A stretch of 64,000 nt of DNA from Burkholderiales bacterium PBB1 (GCA_002255905.1 NKIN01000003.1:409925-473924); one strand, 5' to 3'; shown: positions 17,461 to 27,574, counted from the first letter of the stretch. Numbers and translations are program-made. The notes: generated by a model not told the origin, from the sequence alone.

Positions 17461-19035
17461 ATGAAAGAAGTCGAGCTGAAGTTCCAGGTGCCGTCCGCGG
17501 CCCGCAAGGCGGTCGAAAGTGCGGTCGCCGGGCCGCAGGCGGTGCGGCGCATCCATTTGCGGGCCGCCTATTTCGACACCCCGGCCGGTGCGCTGGCTGC
17601 GGCCGGGCTGGCGCTGCGGCTGCGCAAGGAGGGCCGTGCCTGGGTGCAGACCTTGAAGGGTTTGCTTCCGGAAGGCGGCGGCATGACCCGCGCCGAGCAC
17701 AACGTGCTGCGCGCCGAGACCGGCGCGGCGGTGCCTGCCATCGATCCGCAGCTGCATGCCGGCACCGCCGTGGGCGCGGCCTTGTCGAAAGTGCTGGAAG
17801 ACGCGGACGGCGCGCTGGCCGTCGTGATCAGCACCGACATCTGGCGGCGTGCCCGCACCGTGCGGGTTACCGGCGGTCTGATCGAGCTGGCCTTCGATGT
17901 CGGCCGAATCACGTCTTGCGCCACAGTGCCGCCGCGGCAACTGCCGGTGTGCGAACTCGAGATCGAACTGAAGCGCGGCCACCCGCAAGCCGTGGTGGCC
18001 ACCGCGCAGCGCTGGGTGGCGCGCCACGGCCTCTGGCTGGACACCCGCAGCAAGGCCGAGCTCGGACACCTGCTGTCGCGCGACGATGCGATGGCCCAGG
18101 CGCGCCGCGCTGGCGAAGTGACCCTGTCGAAGTCCATGACACCGGCCGCGGCGCTGCAAGCCGTGCTTCGATCCTGTCTGCAGCAGACCAGCGTCAACGC
18201 CAGCCAGATCGCCAGTGGCCGCCACGTGCCGGAGCACATCCATCAGCTGCGCGTCGGCCTGCGGCGGCTGCGCACCGCACTGCAGTTCTTTGATGGCGCG
18301 CAGCTCGCCGAGGCCATCGACGCACCAATTCGGGAGCAGCTCGCCAGCGATGCCGCCGAGCTGTTTCGCCAGTTGGGCCAGGCGCGGGATCGCGAGGCCG
18401 TGGCCGAGCCGCTGGCCATCGAGTTGGCCCGCGCCTTGGCTGCGGTGGGCCTGTCAGGTGAGCCACCGGCGCTGTCGGCGTTCGGCACCGAGGTCGATCC
18501 GACCGTGGCGGTGCGGCAGGGGGTGGCACAGCGCCTGATGTTGACCCTGATGTCTCAGCTGCAGCGCGACAGCGCGGCAGCTGCGCCCGCGTTGCCAACG
18601 GCTGATGCCGCGAGCTCCGAGCCGCTGCGCCAGCGGCTCGCCCAGCGGCTCACCCGTTGGCATCGCCAGGTGATGACCGATGCGCAAGCCTTCGACACGC
18701 TCGACGACGAGGGTCGGCATCGGTTGCGCAAGCGCATCAAGCGCCTGCGCTACGCGGTCGAGTTTGCCGCGAGCCTGTTCGACGCGCGTGGCGTGCGCCG
18801 CTACCTGAAGGTGTTGCGCGCCTTGCAGGAACGGCTGGGCACGGTCAACGACGTGGCCGTTGGCATTGCGCTGTACTCGGCGGCACTGCCGGGCGATGAA
18901 CGGGCCCTGTTCGCGCTGGGGTGGCTGGCGTCGCAGCGCGAGCGTGCGCTGGCCGCCTGCAAGCCCGAACTGAAGCGCTTTGTCGAGCTGAAGCGCTTCT
19001 GGCGCAAGCGTGGCGACCCCACCGGGGCGAAATGA
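17461..19035 (+). CDS. CYTH and CHAD domain protein
   Basis: The 524-residue protein combines a CYTH triphosphate-tunnel domain (about 1-200) with a helical CHAD domain (about 225-520). The CYTH part shows the signature EVELKF at residues 3-8 and charged tunnel strands such as LRLRKEGRAWVQTLKG. The CHAD part shows HIHQLRVGLRRLRTAL and HRLRKRIKRLRYAVEF, the conserved histidine and arginine patches. CYTH enzymes hydrolyse inorganic triphosphate or related compounds; CHAD binds polyphosphate and can target granules. The fusion is known and likely acts in polyphosphate metabolism. The ATG at 17461 was chosen because the CYTH motif starts there; there is no ppk nearby. Confidence 0.93.
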   Translation: MKEVELKFQVPSAARKAVESAVAGPQAVRRIHLRAAYFDTPAGALAAAGLALRLRKEGRAWVQTLKGLLPEGGGMTRAEHNVLRAETGAAVPAIDPQLHAGTAVGAALSKVLEDADGALAVVISTDIWRRARTVRVTGGLIELAFDVGRITSCATVPPRQLPVCELEIELKRGHPQAVVATAQRWVARHGLWLDTRSKAELGHLLSRDDAMAQARRAGEVTLSKSMTPAAALQAVLRSCLQQTSVNASQIASGRHVPEHIHQLRVGLRRLRTALQFFDGAQLAEAIDAPIREQLASDAAELFRQLGQARDREAVAEPLAIELARALAAVGLSGEPPALSAFGTEVDPTVAVRQGVAQRLMLTLMSQLQRDSAAAAPALPTADAASSEPLRQRLAQRLTRWHRQVMTDAQAFDTLDDEGRHRLRKRIKRLRYAVEFAASLFDARGVRRYLKVLRALQERLGTVNDVAVGIALYSAALPGDERALFALGWLASQRERALAACKPELKRFVELKRFWRKRGDPTGAK

Positions 19036-19121
19036 GGCGACCCGCCCCAGCGCCAGCAACTGGCGATCGCGCAGCCGGGCCGATGACAATCGGTGTCTGA
19101 TTCGCTCGGGAGATAAGTCGC

Positions 19122-20090
19122 ATGCGCATGGATCCTCAGAAGTCGGTGCTGGTCACCGGAGGGGCCGGTTTTTTGGGGTCGTTCTTGTGCGAGCAGTTGC
19201 TCGAGCGTGGGCACGAGGTGCTTTGCGTCGACAACTTCTTCACCGGAGGAAAACGCAACATCGAGCACCTGCTGGACCACCCGCGGTTCGAGCTGATGCG
19301 CCACGACGTCACCTTTCCACTGTATGTCGAGGTCGAACAGATCTTCAACTTCGCCTGCCCAGCTTCACCGGTGCATTACCAGTACAACCCGGCCCAGACG
19401 ACCAAGACCAGCGTGCACGGTGCGATCAACATGCTGGGCCTGGCCAAGCGCACCGGGGCCACCATCCTGCAGGCCTCGACCAGCGAGGTCTATGGTGATC
19501 CCCAGGTTCACCCGCAGCGTGAGGACTACTGGGGCCACGTCAACCCGATCGGCCCGCGGGCCTGTTACGACGAGGGCAAGCGTTGCGCCGAGACGCTGTT
19601 CTTCGACTACCGGCGGCAGCACCAGCTGAAGATCAAGGTGATGCGCATCTTCAACACCTACGGGCCGCGGATGCATCCCGATGACGGTCGTGTCGTGTCG
19701 AACTTCATCACCCAGGCGCTGCGGGGGCAGCCGATCACGCTGTATGGCCAGGGTGATCAGACCCGCTCGTTCTGCTACCGCGATGACCTGATCGAAGGAT
19801 GTCTGCGCCTGATGGCGACCCCCGACGACGTGACGGGCCCGGTCAACATCGGCAACCCGCAGGAGACCACCATCCGGGCGCTTGCCGAGCTGATCCTCGA
19901 GCTGACCGGCTCTGCGTCACCGCTGGTCTATCGGCCCCTGCCGCAGGACGACCCGATGCAACGCTGTCCCGACATCACGCTCGCGCGCGAGCTGCTCGGC
20001 TGGGAGCCGACCATCGAGCTGAAGACCGGGTTGATGCGCACCATCGAGTACTTCGATGCAACGCTCGCCGGTCGTGCACAGCAGCCCTGA
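19122..20090 (+). CDS. uxs: UDP-glucuronate decarboxylase (UDP-xylose synthase)
   Basis: This 322-residue short-chain dehydrogenase converts UDP-glucuronate to UDP-xylose. Features are the NAD-binding [19 protein letters not shown] (start about residue 9), [28 protein letters not shown], the catalytic serine in [10 protein letters not shown], the YxxxK pair in [10 protein letters not shown], and [18 protein letters not shown]. It is soluble and lacks the ArnA formyltransferase domain. UDP-xylose would feed exopolysaccharide or lipopolysaccharide, but no glycosyltransferases are adjacent. GGGAG nine bases before the ATG at 19122 supports the start. Two small hairpins, CGCCAG/CTGGCG (19051-19065) and CCGAT/ATCGG, lie just upstream. 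Confidence 0.94.
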   Translation: MRMDPQKSVLVTGGAGFLGSFLCEQLLERGHEVLCVDNFFTGGKRNIEHLLDHPRFELMRHDVTFPLYVEVEQIFNFACPASPVHYQYNPAQTTKTSVHGAINMLGLAKRTGATILQASTSEVYGDPQVHPQREDYWGHVNPIGPRACYDEGKRCAETLFFDYRRQHQLKIKVMRIFNTYGPRMHPDDGRVVSNFITQALRGQPITLYGQGDQTRSFCYRDDLIEGCLRLMATPDDVTGPVNIGNPQETTIRALAELILELTGSASPLVYRPLPQDDPMQRCPDITLARELLGWEPTIELKTGLMRTIEYFDATLAGRAQQP

Positions 20091-20132
20091 CAGGCTTCTC
20101 GGCAACACCCACACCGATCGCACCGCGGGGGA

Positions 20133-22229
20133 TCACCGCACGCGCATGCCCGGTGTGGCCCCGGGCCCGGGCTCCAGCACATACACACCGGGGTGGGCCT
20201 TGCCGTCGGCGTGGCTGGCGGCCAGCACCATGCCTTCGCTGATGCCGAACTTCATCTTGCGCGGCGCCAGGTTGGCCACCAGCACAGTGAGCTTGCCGAT
20301 CAGGTCGGCGGGCTGGTAGGCCCCCTTGATGCCGCTGAACACGTTGCGGGTGCGCGGCTGACCGGAGGCGTCGACCTCGCCCACGTCGAGCGTCAACCGC
20401 AGCAGCTTGTCCGAGCCTTCGACCTGTTCGCAGTTCACGATCTTGGCGATGCGCAGGTCGATCTTGGCGAAGTCGTCGATGACTATGCTCTCGGCGATCG
20501 CCTCGCCGCCCGGCTTGGGCGGCTCGATCACCGCGGGGGCAGGGGGTTCGAACAAGGCATCGAGCATCTTCGGATCGACGCGCTGCATCAGGTGCTTGTA
20601 GTCACCGATGGTGTGTGCACCGAGCGCGCGGTGCGCATCGGCGGAAACCAGCGGCGCGACGTTCAGGAAAGCCTCGACCTGCGCACTCAGCGCAGGCAGC
20701 ACCGGCTTCAGGTAGATCGTCAGCAGCCGGAACGCTTCGATGCAGACGGTGCACACATCGTGCAGCACCGTGTCCTGGCCTTCCTTCTTGGCCAGTTCCC
20801 ACGGCTTGTTCTGATCGACGTATTCATTCACCCGGTCGGCCAGCAGCATGATCTCGCGCAGCGCCTTGCCGTATTCACGTTCGTCGTACAGCCGCTCGAT
20901 GTCGGCGTGGCCGCTGCGCAGGTGGTCGAGCAGCACGCGGCCCTCGACGCCGACGTCCGACGACAGCCTGCCGGCAAAGCGCTTGCTCAGAAAGCCGGCC
21001 GCGCGGCTCGCGATGTTGATGTACTTGCCGACCAGGTCGCTGTTGACCCGCGCGACGAAGTCGTCGGGGTTGAAGTCGACGTCCTCGACCTTGCTGCTCA
21101 GCTTGGTCGCGATGTAGTAGCGCAGCCACTCGGCGTTCATGCCGAGTTCGAGGTACCTCAGCGGCGAGATGCCAGTGCCGCGGCTCTTGCTCATCTTCTC
21201 GCCGCTCACCGTGATGAAGCCGTGCGCGTAGACGCGGTCAGGTACCTTGCGGCCCGAGAACTTCAGCATCGCCGGCCAGAACAGCGTGTGGAAGTAGGTG
21301 ATGTCCTTGCCGATGAAGTGGATCTGCTCGACCGCCGGGTCGGCGATGAACTCATCGAAGGGGCGCAGCTCGCCGCGCGCCTTCGCCTTGCCCTGATCGA
21401 AGTAGCTCTTCAGCGACGCCAGATAGCCCACCGGCGCATCGAGCCATACATAGAAGTACTTGCCCGGCGCGTCGGGAATCTCGATGCCGAAGTAAGGCGC
21501 GTCGCGGCTGATGTCCCAGTCGCTCAGGCCACCCTGGCCGTCCTCGTCCTTCGTGAACCATTCGCGGATCTTGTTGGCGACTTCGCTTTGCAGCCGCTCG
21601 CCGCCGGTCCAGGATTCCAGGAATTCGACGCAGCGTGGGTCGCTCAGCTTGAAGAAGTAGTGCTCGCTGCTCTTCATCACCGGCGTGGCACCGCTCAAGG
21701 TCGAGTACGGGTTCTTCAGGTCGGTCGGCGCGTAGACCGCGCTGCACACCTCGCAGCTGTCGCCGTACTGGTCTTTCGCACCGCACTTCGGACACTCGCC
21801 CTTGATGTAGCGGTCGGGCAGGAACATGCCTTTCACCGGGTCGTAGAACTGCTCGATCGTCTTGGTGGCGATCAGCGAGCCGTCGCTGCGATCCCGCAGC
21901 TTGCGGTAGATGTCCTGCGCGAGCGCGGTGTTGTCGGGCGAATCGGTCGAGTGCCAGTGGTCGAAGGCGATGTGGAAGCCGTCGAGGTACTGCTGGCGGC
22001 CGGCGGCGATCTCGGCCACGAACTGCTGCGGCGTCTTGCCGGCCTTCTCGGCAGCAATCATGATCGGCGCGCCGTGGGCATCGTCGGCGCCCACGAAGTG
22101 CACTTCGTGGCCCTGCATCCGCTGGTGCCGTACCCAGATGTCGGCCTGGATGTACTCCATCATGTGCCCGATGTGAAAGGGCGCGTTGGCGTAGGGCAGG
22201 GCGGTGGTGACGAACAGCTTGCGGGTCAT
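20133..22229 (-). CDS. metG: Methionyl-tRNA synthetase
   Basis: The 698-residue dimer-type MetRS charges tRNA-Met. It has the HIGH region [19 protein letters not shown] (about 13-31), a four-cysteine zinc knuckle CPKCG...CEVC (about 146-162), the KMSKS loop [11 protein letters not shown] (about 342), an anticodon-binding helical domain, and a C-terminal tRNA-binding EMAP-type domain (about 585-698) with [21 protein letters not shown]-like residues. The ATG at 22229 is preferred over a TTG five codons upstream. It is divergent from apbC across 182 bp, as in many proteobacteria. A perfect palindrome occupies its presumed leader. Confidence 0.97.
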   Translation of the reverse strand: MTRKLFVTTALPYANAPFHIGHMMEYIQADIWVRHQRMQGHEVHFVGADDAHGAPIMIAAEKAGKTPQQFVAEIAAGRQQYLDGFHIAFDHWHSTDSPDNTALAQDIYRKLRDRSDGSLIATKTIEQFYDPVKGMFLPDRYIKGECPKCGAKDQYGDSCEVCSAVYAPTDLKNPYSTLSGATPVMKSSEHYFFKLSDPRCVEFLESWTGGERLQSEVANKIREWFTKDEDGQGGLSDWDISRDAPYFGIEIPDAPGKYFYVWLDAPVGYLASLKSYFDQGKAKARGELRPFDEFIADPAVEQIHFIGKDITYFHTLFWPAMLKFSGRKVPDRVYAHGFITVSGEKMSKSRGTGISPLRYLELGMNAEWLRYYIATKLSSKVEDVDFNPDDFVARVNSDLVGKYINIASRAAGFLSKRFAGRLSSDVGVEGRVLLDHLRSGHADIERLYDEREYGKALREIMLLADRVNEYVDQNKPWELAKKEGQDTVLHDVCTVCIEAFRLLTIYLKPVLPALSAQVEAFLNVAPLVSADAHRALGAHTIGDYKHLMQRVDPKMLDALFEPPAPAVIEPPKPGGEAIAESIVIDDFAKIDLRIAKIVNCEQVEGSDKLLRLTLDVGEVDASGQPRTRNVFSGIKGAYQPADLIGKLTVLVANLAPRKMKFGISEGMVLAASHADGKAHPGVYVLEPGPGATPGMRVR

Positions 22230-22252
22230 GGGAGCACAGGTCAATCGGCCCC

Positions 22253-22273
22253 GCCGTCGTGGCGCACGACGGC
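22253..22273. repeat. 21-bp perfect palindrome in the metG leader
   Basis: GCCGTCGTG (22253-22261) and CACGACGGC (22265-22273) are exact inverted copies around a 3-bp centre, 24 bp before the metG ATG and downstream of its likely -10 box. It could be a protein operator or an RNA hairpin in the metG leader; no regulator is identified. Confidence 0.6.
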
Positions 22274-22288
22274 TTCGGGCAGCCGCAG

Positions 22289-22294
22289 ATTCTA
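22289..22294 (-). promoter_or_regulatory. Candidate -10 box for metG
   Basis: The minus-strand hexamer is TAGAAT, a common betaproteobacterial -10 sequence, placed about 60 bp before the metG ATG. No convincing -35 is visible 16-18 bp further upstream, so this is tentative. Confidence 0.35.
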
Positions 22295-22324
22295 GGGTGC
22301 GGGCCTGCTCCCGGCGCCTGCTCC

Positions 22325-22353
22325 CCGACAGGCTGCAGCCCCTGCGCTAGACT
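22325..22353 (+). promoter_or_regulatory. Candidate promoter of apbC
   Basis: CCGACA (22325-22330) and TAGACT (22348-22353) are spaced by 17 bp, giving a start near 22360 and a leader of about 50 nt before the apbC ATG. The -35 box is weak. Confidence 0.4.
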
Positions 22354-22411
22354 GCCGCCGCCCTGGCGGTGCTGCGCTGCCGCACGGCCCATTCCCCTGC
22401 CTGGAACCGCC

Positions 22412-23503
22412 ATGTCCGCCACCGAAACTGCACTCCTCGACGCCCTGAAGTCGGTGGTCGATCCGAACACCGGCCGTGACTTCGTCAGCACCAAGCTGCT
22501 GAAGAACCTGCGCATCGACGGTGGCGACGTGACGTTCGAGGTCGAACTCGGTTACCCGGCGAAGAGCCAGTTTCCCGCGCTGCGGTCAGCGCTGGTGGCT
22601 GCCGCCCAGACCGTGGCCGGCGTCCACGACGTCAGCATCCATCTCAGCAGCAAGATCGTCGCGCATGCGGTGCAGCGCGGTGTACAGCTGTTGCCCAAGG
22701 TGAAGAACATCGTCGCCGTGGCGTCGGGCAAAGGCGGCGTCGGCAAGAGCACCACTGCCGTGAACCTGGCGCTGGCGCTGGCGGCCGAAGGCGCGCGCGT
22801 CGGCATATTGGATGCCGACATCTACGGCCCCAGCCAGCCGATGATGATGGGCCTCGAGGGGCGACCCGAATCGGCCGATGGCAAGACCATGGAGCCGCTG
22901 CAGAACCACGGCGTGCAGGTGATGTCGATCGGCTTCCTGGTCGAGGCCGACAGCCCGATGGTCTGGCGCGGCCCGATGGCCACCCAGGCACTCGACCAGT
23001 TGCTGCGGCAGACGAACTGGGGCGACCTCGACTACCTGATCGTCGACATGCCGCCCGGCACCGGCGACATCCAGCTCTCGCTGTCTCAGAAGGTGCCGCT
23101 GACTGGCGCGGTGATCGTCACCACGCCGCAGGACATCGCACTGCTGGACGCGAAAAAGGGCATCCGGATGTTCGAGAAGGTCGGCGTGCCGATCCTCGGC
23201 ATCGTCGAGAACATGGCGGTGCACGTGTGCGAAAAGTGCGGCCACGTCGAGCACATCTTCGGCGAAGACGGCGGTAAGCACCTGGCGGCCGACTACAAGA
23301 TGGACTACCTCGGCGCGCTGCCCCTGAATCTGAGCATCCGCGTGCAGGCCGACAGCGGCCGTCCGAGCGTGGTGGCCGAGCCCGAGGGCGAGATCGCCGC
23401 CCTGTACAAGGCGGTGGCCCGCCAGGTGGCGGTGAAGATTGCCGAGCGCGCCAAGGACTTCTCGGCCAAGTTCCCGTCGATCACGATTTCCAAGGACACT
23501 TGA
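22412..23503 (+). CDS. apbC: Iron-sulfur cluster carrier protein ApbC (Mrp)
   Basis: The 363-residue protein has an N-terminal MIP18-like domain (about 1-85) and a C-terminal ParA/Mrp-type P-loop ATPase. The deviant Walker A is GKGGVGKST (about 107-115), and the cluster-binding CxxC is C273/C276 (CEKCGH). ApbC/Mrp proteins bind and transfer 4Fe-4S clusters to apoproteins in the cytoplasm. The ATG at 22412 opens the MIP18 domain; upstream in-frame codons look non-coding. DUF4399 follows after 41 bp. Confidence 0.96.
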   Translation: MSATETALLDALKSVVDPNTGRDFVSTKLLKNLRIDGGDVTFEVELGYPAKSQFPALRSALVAAAQTVAGVHDVSIHLSSKIVAHAVQRGVQLLPKVKNIVAVASGKGGVGKSTTAVNLALALAAEGARVGILDADIYGPSQPMMMGLEGRPESADGKTMEPLQNHGVQVMSIGFLVEADSPMVWRGPMATQALDQLLRQTNWGDLDYLIVDMPPGTGDIQLSLSQKVPLTGAVIVTTPQDIALLDAKKGIRMFEKVGVPILGIVENMAVHVCEKCGHVEHIFGEDGGKHLAADYKMDYLGALPLNLSIRVQADSGRPSVVAEPEGEIAALYKAVARQVAVKIAERAKDFSAKFPSITISKDT

Positions 23504-23544
23504 CCGTTGTCGTCGCTCGTTGACCTTTCGAAGGAGACACTCCC

Positions 23545-23967
23545 ATGTTCAAGCGCATCCTCTCGACCGCTGCCATCTTCATGGCCATCACCAGCACCGC
23601 CTTTGCAGCCGACGGCAACCAGCCGCCTGCGGCGGCGCAAGGTGTCTACATCGTGGCACCCGCCGATGGCGCCACCGTCAGCAGCCCGTTCAAGGTGCAG
23701 TTCGGCATCAAGGGCATGACCGTTGCCCCGGCTGGCACGGTCACCGAGGGCACCGGGCACTACCACCTGCTGATCAACACCACCGTGATCCCGAAAGGCG
23801 ATGTGATCCCGGCCGATGAGAAGCACCTGCACTTCGGCAAGGGTCAGACCGAAACCGAGCTGAAGCTCGAACCGGGCACCTACAAGCTGACGGTGCTGTT
23901 CGCCGACGGCCTGCACAAGTCGTACGGCGACGGCATGAGTGCGAGCATCAACGTCACCGTCAAGTAA
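23545..23967 (+). CDS. DUF4399 periplasmic protein
   Basis: The 140-residue exported protein has a signal peptide ending AFAA (about 19-22). A single DUF4399 domain follows, with YIVAPADGATVSSPFKVQFG, HYHLLINT and HLHFGKGQTE, motifs rich in histidine. It ends with an immunoglobulin-like strand pattern (LTVLFADGLHKSYGDGMSASI). The function is unknown; the histidine pairs hint at copper or other metal binding, which is an inference. AAGGAGACA upstream of the ATG is a strong ribosome-binding site. It may be co-transcribed with apbC. Confidence 0.88.
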   Translation: MFKRILSTAAIFMAITSTAFAADGNQPPAAAQGVYIVAPADGATVSSPFKVQFGIKGMTVAPAGTVTEGTGHYHLLINTTVIPKGDVIPADEKHLHFGKGQTETELKLEPGTYKLTVLFADGLHKSYGDGMSASINVTVK

Positions 23968-24006
23968 CGGCGTGCAGGGGTCGCGGCCCTGCGCGGCGGA
24001 TTCCGG

Positions 24007-25440
24007 ATGAGCCTCCGGCCCTGGCTGCGCGAGGGTGCCCGCACCCTCTTTTTCCGGCCTCCGCATACCGCTGCGCTGCACGCCCGCCCCAGCACGGTGT
24101 TGCTGCTGCTGGCGCTGATGCTGGGCATCGTCATCAGCGTGCAGCGGCTGGCCATCGACGGGCCGGCCCGGTTCGATCCGAGTGCCATCCACAGCGGATG
24201 GCTGGCCTCGCTGTTGGCGCTGGGTACCTGCTGGATCCTCGTTCGCGGCCGCGAGGACTCTGCAGCGTTGCCCGAGGGCCCCTCCGTCGCGACGCTGTTC
24301 TCGCTGCTGCTGGCGCAGCAACTGCTGCTGTCGATGCTGCTGGGCCTGGTGTACCTCGCTGCGATGTTCTGGGTGCCGGTGTCCGACGCCGTCGATGTGG
24401 TTCTGGATCGGGTGTGGCTGACCGCCCTGCTGTGGTCCGCGCTGGCGGCGCTGGTGTTGCTGTGGCGCGAGGCTCCTCGGCGCGCTGTGCTCCATGCGGC
24501 GATCGTCGTCTACGGAGTGCTGAGCGTCGTTCTCCAGCTGGTGACACCCGAGGCGCGATTCTGGATCGCACCCGCCGATGCCTCCGCCGACGCATTCGAG
24601 GAGCGTGGCTCACAGGACGACTCCGACGGCCGCGGCGGCGCTGAGTCGCTGGCGCTGAGCCAGGAGTCGATCGAAGCGCAGGCGCGCACCTTGCCCATCG
24701 CACTCGGCGCACTGACCCCCGGCAGGCCGGGGGTGGTCGAGCTGTACGCGATCACCTTCGCGCCCTATGCCGACGAAGACGTGTTCAGCCGCGAGGTCAC
24801 CTTGGTGAGCGAGCTGATGCGCAACCGCTTCGACGCACGGCAACGCGTCGTGCAGTTGCAGAACCACGCACGCAGCGTCGCCGATTTGCCGTGGGCCACG
24901 TCGTTGAACCTGCACCGCGCGATCCAGCGCATGGCCGCAGTGATGAATCGCGACGAGGACATCCTGTTCATTCACCTGACCTCGCACGGTGCGCGCGATG
25001 GCCGGCTCGCCGCCAGCTTCGAGCCGCTCGCGCTCGATTCGGTCACGCCCCAGCAGCTGAACACCTGGCTTGATGAAGCCGGCGTGCGCTACCGGGTGCT
25101 CTCGATCTCGGCCTGCTACTCGGGTTCGTGGATTGCGCCGCTGTCCGGCCCGGGCACCCTGGTGATGACGGCTGCGGATGCCGACCACACGTCCTACGGT
25201 TGTGGCAGCCTGTCGTCGCTCACCTTTTTCGGCCGAGCGATGTACGACGAACAGCTGCGCCGTACGCATTCATTCGAAGAGGCATTTGCCGCGGTGCGCC
25301 CGGTGATCGAGCAGCGCGAAAAGGAGGCTGGCAAGACCGACGGCTACTCGAACCCGCAGATCGCCGTCGGCGAGTCCATCCGCGCTTCGCTGGGCCAATT
25401 GCAGCAGCGGCTCGATGCGATGCCAGTGTCGGCGCGCTGA
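24007..25440 (+). CDS. Membrane-anchored C13 (legumain-like) cysteine peptidase
   Basis: The 477-residue protein has five predicted transmembrane helices in its first 200 residues. A soluble peptidase C13-type domain follows (about 240-450). The catalytic dyad is visible: His327 in HLTSHGARDG and Cys370 in SISACYSGSW, in the caspase/legumain clan arrangement (hydrophobic strand before each). The motif TAADADHTSYGCG follows the cysteine. Bacterial C13 proteins of this form are annotated but uncharacterised. The acidic linker at about 195-215 separates membrane and enzyme parts. The start at 24007 gives a short basic N-terminus. Neighbours (DUF4399, dcd) do not reveal the substrate. Confidence 0.87.
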   Translation: MSLRPWLREGARTLFFRPPHTAALHARPSTVLLLLALMLGIVISVQRLAIDGPARFDPSAIHSGWLASLLALGTCWILVRGREDSAALPEGPSVATLFSLLLAQQLLLSMLLGLVYLAAMFWVPVSDAVDVVLDRVWLTALLWSALAALVLLWREAPRRAVLHAAIVVYGVLSVVLQLVTPEARFWIAPADASADAFEERGSQDDSDGRGGAESLALSQESIEAQARTLPIALGALTPGRPGVVELYAITFAPYADEDVFSREVTLVSELMRNRFDARQRVVQLQNHARSVADLPWATSLNLHRAIQRMAAVMNRDEDILFIHLTSHGARDGRLAASFEPLALDSVTPQQLNTWLDEAGVRYRVLSISACYSGSWIAPLSGPGTLVMTAADADHTSYGCGSLSSLTFFGRAMYDEQLRRTHSFEEAFAAVRPVIEQREKEAGKTDGYSNPQIAVGESIRASLGQLQQRLDAMPVSAR

Positions 25441-25479
25441 CGTGCCGACGCCCTACCCGTTACCTCGCCACGCGCTTTC

Positions 25480-25485
25480 TACAAT
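25480..25485 (+). promoter_or_regulatory. Candidate -10 box for dcd
   Basis: TACAAT lies 60 bp before the dcd ATG, preceded by an only weakly matching -35 region. The expected transcription start is near 25492. Confidence 0.4.
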
Positions 25486-25544
25486 CGGGGCGCCGCTGGC
25501 ACGGCGAATTTCAACCTTTCACGGGCACCGCGACGGTGTGACGC

Positions 25545-26114
25545 ATGAGCATCAAGAGCGACAAGTGGATCCGCCGCATGGCCGAGACAACCGGGATGAT
25601 CGAGCCGTTCGAGCCCGGGCAGGTGCGCCACGCGGCAGATGGCCAGAAGATCGTGAGCTACGGCACCAGCAGCTATGGCTACGACATCCGTTGTGCGCCT
25701 GAATTCAAGGTGTTCACCAACATCTACAGCACCGTGGTCGACCCGAAGAACTTCGACGAGAAGAGCTTCGTCGACATCGAGAGCGATGTCTGCATCATCC
25801 CGCCCAACAGCTTTGCGCTGGCGCGCACAGTGGAGTACTTCCGCATTCCGCGCAACGTGCTCACGATCTGTTTGGGCAAGAGCACCTATGCACGCTGCGG
25901 GATCATCGTCAACGTCACGCCCTTCGAGCCCGAGTGGGAAGGCTATGTGACGCTGGAGTTCAGCAACACCACGCCGCTGCCGGCCAAGATCTACGCGGGC
26001 GAAGGCTGCGCGCAGGTGCTGTTCTTCGAAAGCGACGAGGTCTGCGAGACCAGCTACAAGGACCGCGGCGGCAAGTACCAGGGCCAAAAGGGCGTGACCT
26101 TGCCGAAGACCTGA
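25545..26114 (+). CDS. dcd: dCTP deaminase
   Basis: Dcd converts dCTP to dUTP, feeding dTMP synthesis. The 189-residue protein matches the family end to end: [83 protein letters not shown] and the C-terminal [13 protein letters not shown] lid. The catalytic glutamate lies in the EFSNTTPLP region. The gene appears monocistronic. Confidence 0.97.
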   Translation: MSIKSDKWIRRMAETTGMIEPFEPGQVRHAADGQKIVSYGTSSYGYDIRCAPEFKVFTNIYSTVVDPKNFDEKSFVDIESDVCIIPPNSFALARTVEYFRIPRNVLTICLGKSTYARCGIIVNVTPFEPEWEGYVTLEFSNTTPLPAKIYAGEGCAQVLFFESDEVCETSYKDRGGKYQGQKGVTLPKT

Positions 26115-26236
26115 CTCGCGCCTGAAGCGCACCTGAACTGCGCGACAAAGCAGCTGCACTTCCCACGATCTTCCAAGCGCATGCGCGCCAAGATGCCTGC
26201 ATGCGCCGGCTTCGCATCGGCGCAGGAGATCATGAA

Positions 26237-26497
26237 ATGCACGCTGAACGGAGTACCCCATGCGCCACACCCGCGACGGTGTTGGCCATGCCCATCCTGG
26301 TGATGGCCCGCTTTCGCCGGCTCATGCGGTACGAAGGCCACGATGTCGACCTCGCGCGCATGTGCATCGACGCCGACTATGCCTACCGCTGCCTGGCCGC
26401 AGCTCACACCAGCAACGATGAGCGCCTGCGCCGCATCGCGCTGGAACTGTTCGAAACCTACCAGCGCAACGCAGCGGCCGAGTCCGTTCTGCACTGA
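26237..26497 (+). CDS. Small hypothetical protein
   Basis: The 86-residue protein is unrecognised. The first 35 residues are weakly hydrophobic. The remainder ([20 protein letters not shown], then a predicted amphipathic helix ending [11 protein letters not shown]) looks like a genuine soluble helical protein, with acidic and arginine residues distributed as in coding DNA. GGAGA about nine bases upstream of the ATG at 26237 supports translation; another in-frame ATG 12 codons upstream lacks one. It lies between dcd and the zinc peptidase on the same strand. Confidence 0.5.
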   Translation: MHAERSTPCATPATVLAMPILVMARFRRLMRYEGHDVDLARMCIDADYAYRCLAAAHTSNDERLRRIALELFETYQRNAAAESVLH

Positions 26498-26547
26498 AGC
26501 CACAATGCGCCTCAGACGCCCGGCACAGGCAGGGCAGGGGGCGCAGC

Positions 26548-27423
26548 ATGAAATGGGAAGGCAACCGGCAGAGTGACAACGTCGAGGATGCGCGCTCCGG
26601 CGGCGGAGGCTTCCGCGTGGGCGGCGGGCGCGGCATCGGCATCGGCTCGATCGTCATCGCGCTGCTGGGCGGCTGGATCTTCGGCATCAATCCGCTGACG
26701 ATCCTGGGCGTGCTCGACGGCGGCTCGGGCGGGCTGGCGCCCCAGGTGCAGCAAGCGCCGGCCGCCAGGCCACCGGCCAACGACAAGCAGGCCGCGTTCG
26801 TGGCCACCGTGCTGGCCGATACCGAAGACGTGTGGAAGGCGCAGTTTGCGCGGGCTGGCTCGGTTTACGAAGACCCGAAGCTGCGCCTGTTTCGCGGTCA
26901 GGAGCCCACCGCGTGCGGGCAGGGCGACGCCGCCATGGGCCCGTTCTACTGCCCTGGCGACCGCAAGGTCTACATCGACCTGGCCTTCTTCGACACACTG
27001 TCGCAGCGCCTGGGCTCGCCCGGCGATTTCGCGCAGGCCTATGTGATCGCACACGAGGTCGGCCACCACGTGCAGAACCTGCTGGGCGTGACCGACAAGG
27101 TCGATGCGATGCGCGGGCGCGTCAGCGAGGCCGAACAGAACGCATTGAGCGTGCGCGTCGAGCTGCAGGCCGACTGCCTCGCCGGCGTGTGGGCACACGA
27201 TTCGCAGAAGAGCAAAGGCTGGCTGGACAACGGTGACATCGAGGAAGCGCTGAACGCCGCCAGCCACATCGGCGACGACACGCTGCAACGCCAGGCGCGC
27301 GGCACCGTGGTGCCCGAGAGCTTCACCCACGGCACCAGCGCCCAGCGCATGCGTTGGTTCCAGCGTGGGTTGCAGGGCGGCAGCGTGCCGCAGTGCAACA
27401 CGTTCGACGCGAAATCGCTGTAG
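26548..27423 (+). CDS. ypfJ: YpfJ-type neutral zinc metallopeptidase
   Basis: The 291-residue protein has an N-terminal cytoplasmic stretch starting [14 protein letters not shown] and one transmembrane helix (about 33-53). A proline/alanine linker and a zinc-peptidase domain with HEVGHH (H169, E170, H173) follow. Further conserved parts are [15 protein letters not shown]-like residues (here [15 protein letters not shown]), [13 protein letters not shown] (third ligand region) and [13 protein letters not shown]. This is the complete YpfJ/KPN_02809 family pattern. The domain probably faces the periplasm. Its substrate is unknown. Confidence 0.92.
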   Translation: MKWEGNRQSDNVEDARSGGGGFRVGGGRGIGIGSIVIALLGGWIFGINPLTILGVLDGGSGGLAPQVQQAPAARPPANDKQAAFVATVLADTEDVWKAQFARAGSVYEDPKLRLFRGQEPTACGQGDAAMGPFYCPGDRKVYIDLAFFDTLSQRLGSPGDFAQAYVIAHEVGHHVQNLLGVTDKVDAMRGRVSEAEQNALSVRVELQADCLAGVWAHDSQKSKGWLDNGDIEEALNAASHIGDDTLQRQARGTVVPESFTHGTSAQRMRWFQRGLQGGSVPQCNTFDAKSL

Positions 27424-27574
27424 CGCTGGGCGGGGTATCTCGGCCGGCCGGCTCGATCGTCCTCATCCTGGGCGCGGCATCCCTCCGAGGTGTCAGGGCA
27501 ATCAGCCACGTCGTTCACTCCCCCACTACATTACTGCCCGAAACCGCGCAGGCGAGGTCGTACAGGAGGAGACC

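Noticed and set aside
20193-22295. A 700-codon open frame opposite metG
   Set aside because: It mirrors metG on the other strand, is rich in R, V, H and Q as expected for antisense high-GC DNA, and has no family motif.
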